From Gemmatimonadota bacterium (GTDB taxonomy: Bacteria > Gemmatimonadota > Gemmatimonadetes > Longimicrobiales > Longimicrobiaceae), in assembly GCA_019348265.1 (NCBI GenBank), contig JAHWJV010000055.1, forward strand, positions 1-12,638: a stretch of 12,638 nt of DNA, in the 5' to 3' direction. The notes beneath the pieces were generated by a model that worked only from the letters and a program-made list of their open reading frames with translations, was not told the origin of the DNA and searched no databases. Positions within the stretch are counted from its first letter, which is position 1, and each line of letters starts with the position of its first letter. The position numbers and the translations under genes are program-made. Shown here piece after piece: positions 1 through 6,400 of this stretch.

Positions 1-1172
1 AGCCGGTGCTCCAGCGACTGCGCCTGGCGGAGCGGAGCGACACTGTGGTGCACGTGGTCACCGCCGCCGATCTCTCTGGTGCCACGCGGGCGGGCCCGGG
101 GCAGACCCTTCGCTGGACCTTTCGGGCCGATTCCGTGCGCGACGTGGCGTACAGCGTCACCCGGGCATCGGTGTGGGATGCGGCGCGCACCGCGGTGGGC
201 GACCGCGATGGCGACGGCAGCACCGACTTTGCCCGGGTGGACGCCATCTACCGGCCCACGGCGTTCCGGTGGGCCCAGGCCGCCCGCTACGCGCAGCACT
301 CGGTGCGCTTTCTTTCGCAGTATACGGGCTTCTCCTACCCCTGGTCGCACATGACGGCCGTGGAAGGCGGCGGGATCATTGGTGGCGGGATGGAGTACCC
401 CATGATGACGCTGATCGGCGATTACAGCACGGCGGGGGAGAGTGCCCTCTACGGGGTGGTAGTCCATGAGATCGCCCATATGTGGGTGCCGATGATCGTC
501 TCCACCGACGAGCGGCGCTACTCCTGGATGGACGAGGGGACCACCACCTTCAACGAGAACCAGGCCCGTCGCGACTTCTTTCCCGGCGTCGACCCGCTCT
601 CCAGCGACCGCTCCGGGTACATAGCGGCCGCGCGCGGACGCGAGGAGGGCGAGATCATGCGCCGCTCCGATTATCACTACCCCGGCGCGGCGTACGTCGT
701 CGCCACCTACAACAAGCCGGCGCTGGTGCTCGAGGCGCTGCGTGGGGTCTTGGGGGAGGAGACGTTCAGCCGGGCGTACCGTGAGTTCATCGCTCGATGG
801 GCATTCCGCCACCCGTATCCCTGGGACCTATGGAATACCTTCGAGAACGTCAGCGGCCGAGACCTCGACTGGTTCTGGCATAGCTGGTATTTTGAGACAT
901 GGATTCTCGACCAGGCGGTGGAATCCGTCGTTTCCGAGGGTGGCGGCACACGTATCGTGATTGAAGACCGCGGGAAGGTGCCGATGCCGGTGCTCCTCTC
1001 GATCCGGCTCGCGAGCGGCGAGCAGTTGCGTCGGGAAATCCCGGTCGAGAGCTGGCTGGCCGGCGCCCGGAGCGCGTCGATCACCGTTCCCGGTCAGGTG
1101 ACGCAGGTGGAGATCGATCCGGAGCTCCGCTTTCCGGACGCGGATCGAGCCAACAATCGGTGGTCGCGGTGA
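1..1172 (+). CDS. M1 family metallopeptidase, C-terminal part (5' truncated)
   Basis: Zinc aminopeptidase of the gluzincin M1 family, cut by the window start. The reading frame is open from base 3, so the GTG at base 6 is probably not the real start. Counting from that codon, the zinc site HEIAH is at 154-158, and the third ligand Glu177 lies exactly 18 residues further on (HEXXH-x18-E). The exopeptidase motif GGGMEYP is at 126-132. Tyr235 in TYNKP fits the proton-donor Tyr of the family's Y-x-K-G motif. A D-x-D-x-D-G loop at 66-71, followed by Asp74, resembles a calcium-binding loop and lies before the catalytic core. The C-terminal part (about 275-388) holds a WFWHSWYFET segment typical of M1 peptidases and a beta-rich tail. 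The N-terminal beta-sandwich and any signal peptide lie outside the window. Substrate is unknown. The stop is followed by about 170 bases before the receptor gene, so it is probably a separate unit. Confidence 0.93.
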   Translation, partial: PVLQRLRLAERSDTVVHVVTAADLSGATRAGPGQTLRWTFRADSVRDVAYSVTRASVWDAARTAVGDRDGDGSTDFARVDAIYRPTAFRWAQAARYAQHSVRFLSQYTGFSYPWSHMTAVEGGGIIGGGMEYPMMTLIGDYSTAGESALYGVVVHEIAHMWVPMIVSTDERRYSWMDEGTTTFNENQARRDFFPGVDPLSSDRSGYIAAARGREEGEIMRRSDYHYPGAAYVVATYNKPALVLEALRGVLGEETFSRAYREFIARWAFRHPYPWDLWNTFENVSGRDLDWFWHSWYFETWILDQAVESVVSEGGGTRIVIEDRGKVPMPVLLSIRLASGEQLRREIPVESWLAGARSASITVPGQVTQVEIDPELRFPDADRANNRWSR

Positions 1173-1225
1173 CGCTCAGCGTCCGTAGCGACCAGACCCG
1201 CGGCTCCCGACTCCGCCGCCATCGC

Positions 1226-1254
1226 TTGTAACACCCCGAAAAACGGGCTACCTT
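1226..1254 (+). promoter_or_regulatory. Candidate sigma70-type promoter for the receptor operon
   Basis: TTGTAA (1226-1231) and TACCTT (1249-1254) are separated by 17 bases, about 90 bases before the receptor start. The -10 box matches TATAAT at only three of six positions. The spacer holds a small inverted repeat, CCCG-AAAAA-CGGG (1235-1247), which could be an operator or a weak terminator of the upstream peptidase. The operon encodes an ECF sigma factor, so an ECF-type promoter is equally possible; I could not assign one. Confidence 0.35.
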
Positions 1255-1266
1255 TCAGGTGCGTCA

Positions 1267-1291
1267 GCCCGCCGGGCAGTGCCCGTCGGGC
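1267..1291 (+). repeat. Inverted repeat in the receptor leader
   Basis: Two 12-base arms, GCCCGCCGGGCA (1267-1278) and TGCCCGTCGGGC (1280-1291), are complementary at 11 of 12 positions with one base between them. Each arm is also nearly self-complementary. The element begins where transcription from the candidate upstream promoter would start. It could be a protein-binding dyad or a 5' mRNA hairpin. A 1-base loop means several central pairs would open, so a dyad operator is the easier reading. Confidence 0.35.
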
Positions 1292-1343
1292 GACTGTCGT
1301 CCTCGCTCGCACCGCCGCGATCCCGCGGCGATTCCCAGTAGGA

Positions 1344-3935
1344 ATGTCAGAAAGTTGCCCGTCGGCTCGTTCCAGATCGAAGCGCGACCGCGCGGGCGTG
1401 TCGTGGGTCTCCTTCTGTCGAGGTGCGCGGCTGACCCTCCGGAGCTCGTCCGGCGTTGCTCTGCTGGTCCTCGCGAGCTTAGCCCCGGGCGAGGCTCTGG
1501 CTCAGCTCGCGCCCGGCGCGGCGGGTGTGGTTGCTGGGCGGATCGTTGATTCGGAGAACTTCTCCCCACTCGAGGGCGCCGTCGTGCAGCTCCGCCGAAC
1601 CTCGGACCCGCGTACCTACCGCTCCGCGGTCACCGACTCGCTCGGTGAGTACCGGTTCCCCGGCCTGAAAGCGGCGACATACCGGCTGCAGGTGCGCCGA
1701 ATCGGCTACTTCGCCGACTCCGTCGAGGTGGACCTCCGGGACTCCGGCGAGACGCCCATCTCCCTCGGGTTGCTGCCGGAGCCGCTCCTCCTCCCGCCGG
1801 TAGAGGTCCGGGCGAATGACATCGAGCCGTACCTGCGCACCGAGCGGCGAGCGGAGACTGGCGGGCTTGCCCGGGTGGTCGTGGCTCACCTGCGGCAGGA
1901 TCTCAACCTGGTGAGTGACGCGCGAGAGTTGACCCATGGAGAGGTGGTCGAGGCCGCGACGCTAGCTGAAACGGACGTCTTCCGCGCTCTGCAGCGAATC
2001 CCCGGCGTCAGTACCCGTGACGACTACACGGCGACGCTCTGGACACGCGGAGCTTCCTGGGACCAGACGCGCGTATATTTCGACGGTCTCCCGCTGTATA
2101 ATCCGACGCACGCGGGGTGGTTGTTCTCCGCGATAAACCCGGACGCGATCGGCTCGGCGACCTTCTATCCGGGCGTTCGGTCGGCTCGCTGGGGTGAGGG
2201 CGCGGCAGCGGTCCTGGACCTCCATTCGCGACGCGGTGGGGAAGACGGGAAGCTGCACGGACGCGGGGAGCTGTCTCTGGCGAGCGCCCGGTTCGCGATG
2301 GACGGCGCTGCTCTGGACCGGAAGCTTCGCTGGACCGTCGCGGCGCGTCGCACCTTTGTAGACGCTCTGACCGGCGTCTACGGGGTGGTGAGCAACCAGC
2401 GCGATGACGTCATCCCGTACGACTTCGCCGACCTGGTCGTGCGGCTCGATGGCAGCCTCGGGAAGGGATGGAGCTACACCGCCAGCGGCATCCACGAGCA
2501 GGACCGGCTCCGCGGCGCGGTACCCGGTCTGCTAAGCGGGAATCAGGGGCGATGGGGGAACCGCGCGGCTCAGGTGTCTATAAAGGTGCCACTGGGCGCC
2601 TTCACCGCCACGGCTATGGCGGGTCAGACCCGTTTCCGCGCCGCGATCTCGGATGAGACCGATACCACGAGGGTCTTCCGAATGCCGGTGACGGAGCCGA
2701 CGCTGCCGCCCCTGGAGAGCACGATTCAGCACCGCGTCTTCTCGGTGGACCTGGCGCCGAAGAGCGCCTCGCCGCTGAATGGATGGGGCGTGGGGTACCA
2801 GCTGATCCACGACGACGTGCGGTACGAGGGGCCCGTCTCGCTGCTTTCGGCGATTGCCGTGCTCCTGCCGCGCGGGACCGCGGCGCCGGGCGGAATTCGA
2901 TCGGAGACCGAGCTCGGCTACCATGCTCTCTGGGGCGAGGGCCGCTGGAGCCCGAGCGAACGGGTGAGCCTCGAGGCCGGCGTCAGGGCCGAGCTTGGCG
3001 ATTCTGTCCCGAATGGGGGGACCGCTCGCGTCGGACCGCGACTCTCCGCCCGCTGGAGGGCGACGGAGGCGAGTCTGGTTACCGCCGGTTGGGCGAGGAC
3101 TTACCAGTACACACAGGACGTCGCCCCCGTCGCAGGCCCGCTGGGGCCGCAGCTCCACCTGAGCCACCTCTGGGTGCTTGCGGAGCCGGAGCGCTACGCC
3201 GCCATGCGTGCAGACATCGCCACGGTGGGTGTGGAGCGGTGGTTCGGCGACGATTGGCTCGGCTCGGTGAACGTCTACAGTAGGCGCACGACCGGCCTCG
3301 CGCTCCCGAACCCGCTCTCGGAGCGAGTGACGCCCGACCGCGACCCCGATGCGACGGCGCGCAACAACGCCGACGGCGTGGAGCTTTCCATCCGGCGGCT
3401 GACCGGACGGTGGACCGGGTCCGCAGGGTACACGTACGGCGTCTCGAGGATTCGCGGTGCCACGGTGACGACCCTCGAGAATCGTGATACGGTGTTGGCC
3501 GACTTCCCGAGCTCGGCGGACGTCCGGCAAGCGGTGGACGCCACGGCGCTCATGCGGATCTCGAAACCGGTTCGCGTTGGGGGGGCCTTTACCTACGGCT
3601 CGGGTGTTCCCTTCACGCAGCTCGTGCTCCCGGACACCAGCCGGAGGGGTGGCGACGTCTGGGTGGGAAAGCCGAATTTCTTCCGTACGCCGCGGTACGC
3701 GAGCCTGGACCTGATGGGCGACTACACCACCACCGCCGGTGCATGGGAGATCACCGCCTACGCTCAGATCCGCAACGTGCTGGGACGGGACAACTCGGTC
3801 ACCTATGCGCGCAGCCGAGACTGCAGCGCTCCGTCGCCCACCTCGGCCCGTAACACGTTCCCGGAGTGCACTACGGACTCCTTCGCGCGCGGAATTCCGC
3901 GCCTACCGTTGATCGGGGTCCGCATGAGCTTCTAG
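1344..3935 (+). CDS. TonB-dependent outer-membrane receptor with N-terminal carboxypeptidase-regulatory-like domain
   Basis: Gated outer-membrane beta-barrel that imports a substrate using TonB energy; 863 aa. Residues 36-53 form a hydrophobic signal segment with likely cleavage after ALA (51-53). Residues 61-132 form a carboxypeptidase-regulatory-like beta-sandwich (GRIVD start, DSLGEYRFPGL turn), as in SusC-type receptors. A TonB-box-like LPPVEVRA stretch follows at 150-157. The plug spans about 205-300 (FRALQRIPGV, VYFDGLPLYNP, GEGAAAVLDL). The rest is barrel, ending in a terminal Phe as BamA substrates do. I see no STN signalling domain. The ATG at 1344 gives a long 53-residue leader and has AGGA directly against it, too close for a normal ribosome site. 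GTG 1398 is a shorter in-frame alternative without a ribosome site. First gene of an operon with the sigma and anti-sigma genes. The ligand cannot be told from sequence. Confidence 0.93.
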   Translation: MSESCPSARSRSKRDRAGVSWVSFCRGARLTLRSSSGVALLVLASLAPGEALAQLAPGAAGVVAGRIVDSENFSPLEGAVVQLRRTSDPRTYRSAVTDSLGEYRFPGLKAATYRLQVRRIGYFADSVEVDLRDSGETPISLGLLPEPLLLPPVEVRANDIEPYLRTERRAETGGLARVVVAHLRQDLNLVSDARELTHGEVVEAATLAETDVFRALQRIPGVSTRDDYTATLWTRGASWDQTRVYFDGLPLYNPTHAGWLFSAINPDAIGSATFYPGVRSARWGEGAAAVLDLHSRRGGEDGKLHGRGELSLASARFAMDGAALDRKLRWTVAARRTFVDALTGVYGVVSNQRDDVIPYDFADLVVRLDGSLGKGWSYTASGIHEQDRLRGAVPGLLSGNQGRWGNRAAQVSIKVPLGAFTATAMAGQTRFRAAISDETDTTRVFRMPVTEPTLPPLESTIQHRVFSVDLAPKSASPLNGWGVGYQLIHDDVRYEGPVSLLSAIAVLLPRGTAAPGGIRSETELGYHALWGEGRWSPSERVSLEAGVRAELGDSVPNGGTARVGPRLSARWRATEASLVTAGWARTYQYTQDVAPVAGPLGPQLHLSHLWVLAEPERYAAMRADIATVGVERWFGDDWLGSVNVYSRRTTGLALPNPLSERVTPDRDPDATARNNADGVELSIRRLTGRWTGSAGYTYGVSRIRGATVTTLENRDTVLADFPSSADVRQAVDATALMRISKPVRVGGAFTYGSGVPFTQLVLPDTSRRGGDVWVGKPNFFRTPRYASLDLMGDYTTTAGAWEITAYAQIRNVLGRDNSVTYARSRDCSAPSPTSARNTFPECTTDSFARGIPRLPLIGVRMSF

Positions 3936-3937
3936 GG

Positions 3938-4432
3938 ATGGACATTCAGAGGACTTTCGAAGAGCACTACGACCCGCTGTACCGCTACCTCATTCGTCTG
4001 ACGGGGGACTCGGATGCGGCGGCGGACGCGGCGCAGGAGTCCTTCATCCGGCTCGTGGAGCATCAGCCCGACGGTCATCAGGTCCGTGCCTGGCTCTTCC
4101 GGGTCGCAACGAATCTGGTCCGGGACGGCTCGCGGGTCAGGCGAAGGCGAATGGAGCTGTTGCAGACGTACCCGGACCGCGTGCCGATGGGGGATGCCCC
4201 CGACGTCCCCGACCGGGCGCTGGAACTGAAGCAGGCTCAGGCGGTGGTAAGGTCGGCGCTCGAAGTCCTTTCGCCGCGGGATCGGACCTTGTTGCTGATG
4301 CGGGAAGAGGGGTTTTCACACCAGGAGATCGCGAGGGCCGTGGGGACTACGACGAAGTCGGTGGGGAGCATGATCGCTCGCGCGTTGCGAAAGTTGTCGA
4401 CAGAGCTCTCAAAACCAGAGAACGACCTATGA
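3938..4432 (+). CDS. ECF-type RNA polymerase sigma factor
   Basis: Extracytoplasmic-function sigma-70 subunit, 164 aa. Region 2 spans about 6-70 (FEEHYDPLYRYLIRLTG, then the AWLFRVATNLVRD helix that melts and reads the -10). Region 4 spans about 102-154, with a helix-turn-helix at 127-147 (SHQEIARAVGTTTKSVGSM). There are no regions 1.1 or 3, as expected for this group. I chose ATG 3938 because it starts directly before region 2, only 2 bases after the receptor stop. A GTG at 3866 would add 24 residues out of family and overlap the receptor. The next gene overlaps by ATGA, so all three genes are probably translated together. The factor is presumably held inactive by the downstream anti-sigma factor. 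Its regulon may include this operon, but no matching promoter was proven. Confidence 0.93.
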   Translation: MDIQRTFEEHYDPLYRYLIRLTGDSDAAADAAQESFIRLVEHQPDGHQVRAWLFRVATNLVRDGSRVRRRRMELLQTYPDRVPMGDAPDVPDRALELKQAQAVVRSALEVLSPRDRTLLLMREEGFSHQEIARAVGTTTKSVGSMIARALRKLSTELSKPENDL

Positions 4433-5187
4433 ACAGCGTAATCGGCACCGTGCCTCATCCGTCTGACGGAGACATGGTTCGGTATCTCGATACCGAGCTT
4501 TCGGAGCTGGAAGAGCGTCGGCTACGCACGCACCTGAACGGGTGCGCGCAGTGCACGGCGCGTCTCGAGGCGATCGCCTCGCAGTCAAGCGCCGTTGCGC
4601 GGTACATCGGCCAGACTGGACTCCCGGGTCCGGACGCGGTGACGCGTGCTCGGGCGCTCGCGCTCGCGCGACGAGCGAGCGTCCAGCCGCGCCGCGGGTG
4701 GCGCCGGCTCCGCCTGGCCGCGGCGGCGTGCGCGCTGTTCGTGCTCGCGTTGACCGCCTATCCGGTGCGCGCCTGGATCGCGGAGCGGTGGGATGGCTTC
4801 CGCGCCCCGGCCGCGGCGCCGACAGAGGCCGCCACGCTCCCCGCCAGCGTGGTGCGTCGCAGCTCGGTAGTCGCCTTCACGCCGCGCGGTGATCGGTTCG
4901 ACCTTCAGATCGAGAGCTTCCAACCAGCCGGCACGCTGACGGTGGAGGTTCGCGACCTCGGCCGTGCCACGGCTCAGGTGCTCAACGGCGCGAACGAGAC
5001 CATGCTCATCCTCCCGGATGGGATCCGCGTCGAGAACCGCGCCGGCTCGCGGGCGAGCTATCTCGTAACGGTTCCGGCGAACCTTCCGCTCCTCAGCATC
5101 TCCGTGGGCGGCGAGACGGTCGCCACCGTCAACGCCGTCGAGCTGAACGCGCCCTGGTCGCGATCCTTCTCCCTCCGGGCTCGCTGA
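4429..5187 (+). CDS. Membrane-bound zinc-finger anti-sigma factor
   Basis: Single-pass inner-membrane anti-sigma factor, 252 aa. The cytoplasmic N-terminus carries a ZAS/zf-HC2 helix-loop with His35-x3-Cys39-x2-Cys42, which binds and sequesters ECF sigma factors. One membrane helix lies at about 95-113 (LRLAAAACALFVLALTAYPV). A Pro/Ala-rich linker follows (126-140). The remaining 110 residues, on the outer side, look beta-rich: DRFDLQIESF, GTLTVEVRDL, TMLILPDGIRVENRAG, SYLVTVPANLPLLSISVGG. This outer part does not look like a FecR domain and I do not recognise it. The start ATG overlaps the sigma gene stop as ATGA, strong evidence that the pair is cognate. Inference: the outer domain senses an envelope signal, possibly from the receptor, and releases the sigma factor by regulated proteolysis or conformational change. 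Confidence 0.88.
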   Translation: MNSVIGTVPHPSDGDMVRYLDTELSELEERRLRTHLNGCAQCTARLEAIASQSSAVARYIGQTGLPGPDAVTRARALALARRASVQPRRGWRRLRLAAAACALFVLALTAYPVRAWIAERWDGFRAPAAAPTEAATLPASVVRRSSVVAFTPRGDRFDLQIESFQPAGTLTVEVRDLGRATAQVLNGANETMLILPDGIRVENRAGSRASYLVTVPANLPLLSISVGGETVATVNAVELNAPWSRSFSLRAR

Positions 5188-5209
5188 TTGGGCACAGGCG
5201 CTGAGATTT

Positions 5210-5243
5210 AAGGGGACGAGAGGCTTTCACCTGTCGTCCCCTT
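5210..5243 (+). terminator. Hairpin at the end of the receptor/sigma/anti-sigma operon
   Basis: A 10-bp perfect stem (AAGGGGACGA at 5210-5219 with its complement at 5234-5243) has three more possible pairs inside (5221-5223 with 5230-5232) and a 6-base loop. It starts 22 bases after the anti-sigma stop. No T-run follows on the plus strand, so it may work together with the second hairpin just downstream. Confidence 0.55.
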
Positions 5244-5257
5244 CTCGTTCGTGGATG

Positions 5258-5290
5258 AATAAAAAGGGGACCGGCTCACGCCGGTCCCCT
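5258..5290 (-). terminator. Intrinsic terminator of the RpoD/SigA-like gene
   Basis: On the minus strand, an 11-bp perfect stem (AGGGGACCGGC at 5290-5280, complement at 5275-5265) with a 4-base loop is followed at once by TTTTTATT (5265-5258). It lies 26 bases after the sigma-factor stop. On the plus strand the same hairpin has no T-run but could help stop transcripts of the convergent operon. Confidence 0.88.
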
Positions 5291-5316
5291 CTCTCATCCC
5301 TCACTTCACCAGTCGC

Positions 5317-6177
5317 TCAGGTGATCGCCCAAAACCCCTCGAGCGCCGCTCCGTCCGGACTCTCGCGCAGCTTCTCGAAGGCGCGGTTGCGGATCTGACG
5401 GATGCGCTCGCGCGTCACGCCGAGCAGCATCCCGATCTCCTCCAGCGTGCGCTCTTCGCCCTCATCGAGACCGTAGTACAGATAGAGGATCTTCCGCTCA
5501 CGCTCCGTGAGGTACTTCTCGAACATTCGCTCGAGGAACTCACGACGCGCCTGCGACTCCACTTCCTCCTCGATCTCGTCCGCCTCGGAGCCGGCGAACC
5601 GCTCGCCGAAAGAGGAGGAGTCCCGATCGCCGCGATCCAGCGGCGCGTCGAGCGAGAGCTCACTCGCGGCTACACGCCGCAGCGCCCGAATCGTCTCGAC
5701 CGGCTCGTTCATCTCACCGGCGATCTCCTGGTCCGTCGGAGTCCGCCCCAGCACCTGCGTCAGCGCCGTCTCCGTTCTCGACAGCCGAACCAGATTCGAG
5801 TTCTGGTTCAGCGGGATGCGAACCGAACGCGTTTGCTCCGCGAGCGCTTGCAACACCGTCTGACGGATCCACCACACGGCGTAGGAGATGAACTTCACGC
5901 CCTTGTCCGGATCGAACTTCTTCACCGCCTTCAGCAGCCCTTCATTGCCGATGCAGACGAGCTCCGCGAGCCCGAGGCCTCGGCCCTGATACTTCTTCAC
6001 ATACGAGATCACGAACCTCAGGTTTGCCGTCACCAGCCTCTCGGCTGACGGCTTGTCGCCGGCCCGTGCCCGACGCGCTAACTCTCTCTCTTCCTCCGGA
6101 TCCTCAATTAACGGGTATTTCTCAACGTCGTGGAGATACTGGTCAAACGAATCGAGGGCACGGGAGCTAAAGAACAT
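5317..6177 (-). CDS. RNA polymerase sigma factor, RpoD/SigA family (short form)
   Basis: Sigma-70 subunit, 286 aa, either primary or a close group-2 relative. Region 1.2 covers about 8-40. Region 2 spans 49-118, with NLRFVISYVKKYQ, KFISYAVWWIRQTVLQALAEQ and a variant 2.2 core. Region 3 spans about 118-195. Region 4 spans about 215-272 and ends in the -35-reading helix-turn-helix RTLEEIGMLLGVTRERIRQI (243-262). Region 1.1 is absent, as in the roughly 287-aa primary sigma factors of Bacteroidetes. In region 2.2 the usual DLIQEGN reads ELVCIGN (72-78), which changes residues that normally face the beta' clamp. The ATG at 6177 places residue 1 directly before region 1.2. The site before it is only weakly like a ribosome-binding site. 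The gene has its own strong promoter and terminator and is monocistronic. Confidence 0.93.
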   Translation of the reverse strand: MFFSSRALDSFDQYLHDVEKYPLIEDPEEERELARRARAGDKPSAERLVTANLRFVISYVKKYQGRGLGLAELVCIGNEGLLKAVKKFDPDKGVKFISYAVWWIRQTVLQALAEQTRSVRIPLNQNSNLVRLSRTETALTQVLGRTPTDQEIAGEMNEPVETIRALRRVAASELSLDAPLDRGDRDSSSFGERFAGSEADEIEEEVESQARREFLERMFEKYLTERERKILYLYYGLDEGEERTLEEIGMLLGVTRERIRQIRNRAFEKLRESPDGAALEGFWAIT

Positions 6178-6182
6178 AACTC

Positions 6183-6231
6183 GGCTCGTTCAGTTGTGAA
6201 AACAACAGGGGCAGCGAGCCTCGTAAGCCGA
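6183..6231 (-). promoter_or_regulatory. Foldable 5' leader of the sigma-factor gene
   Basis: Read on the minus strand, CGAGCC (6188-6183), just upstream of the ATG, can pair with GGCTCG (6220-6215). The overlapping AGCCGA (6186-6181) can instead pair with TCGGCT (6231-6226). The two pairings exclude each other. Between them sits a small hairpin, GTTGT-TTTC-ACAAC (6206-6193). Both pairings would fold the translation start region. A regulatory role is inference only. Confidence 0.35.
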
Positions 6232-6298
6232 TGGCCCGCCGCCCCTGCGGTCACACGTACGGTGGTCGCGTCCTAGAACGTGGATTCATAACCCGCAC

Positions 6299-6327
6299 AA
6301 TATAGGTCGGAATCGAGGGAAAGTCAA
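6299..6327 (-). promoter_or_regulatory. Sigma70-type promoter of the sigma-factor gene
   Basis: On the minus strand, TTGACT (6327-6322) and TATATT (6304-6299) are separated by exactly 17 bases. Each box differs from consensus at one position. A start site near 6292 would give a leader of about 115 bases before the ATG at 6177. No better candidate lies between the ketosynthase stop and the sigma gene. Confidence 0.75.
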
Positions 6328-6400
6328 ACATGTCGGCGACCCGCCGAAGCGTGACCGGCTTCTTCGCCCCTAATAGCAGCGTGCCCCGATTTTCGTTCCC

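Noticed and set aside
2532..3530. Long minus-strand open frame (332 codons) inside the receptor gene
   Set aside because: It is a GC-driven shadow of the receptor: Arg/Pro/Gly-rich, no recognisable domain, no ribosome site.
6250..6285. Short leader-peptide frame (ATG at 6287, about 12 codons) in the sigma-gene leader
   Set aside because: No ribosome site, no regulatory codon run, and the ATG lies only a few bases from the likely transcription start.
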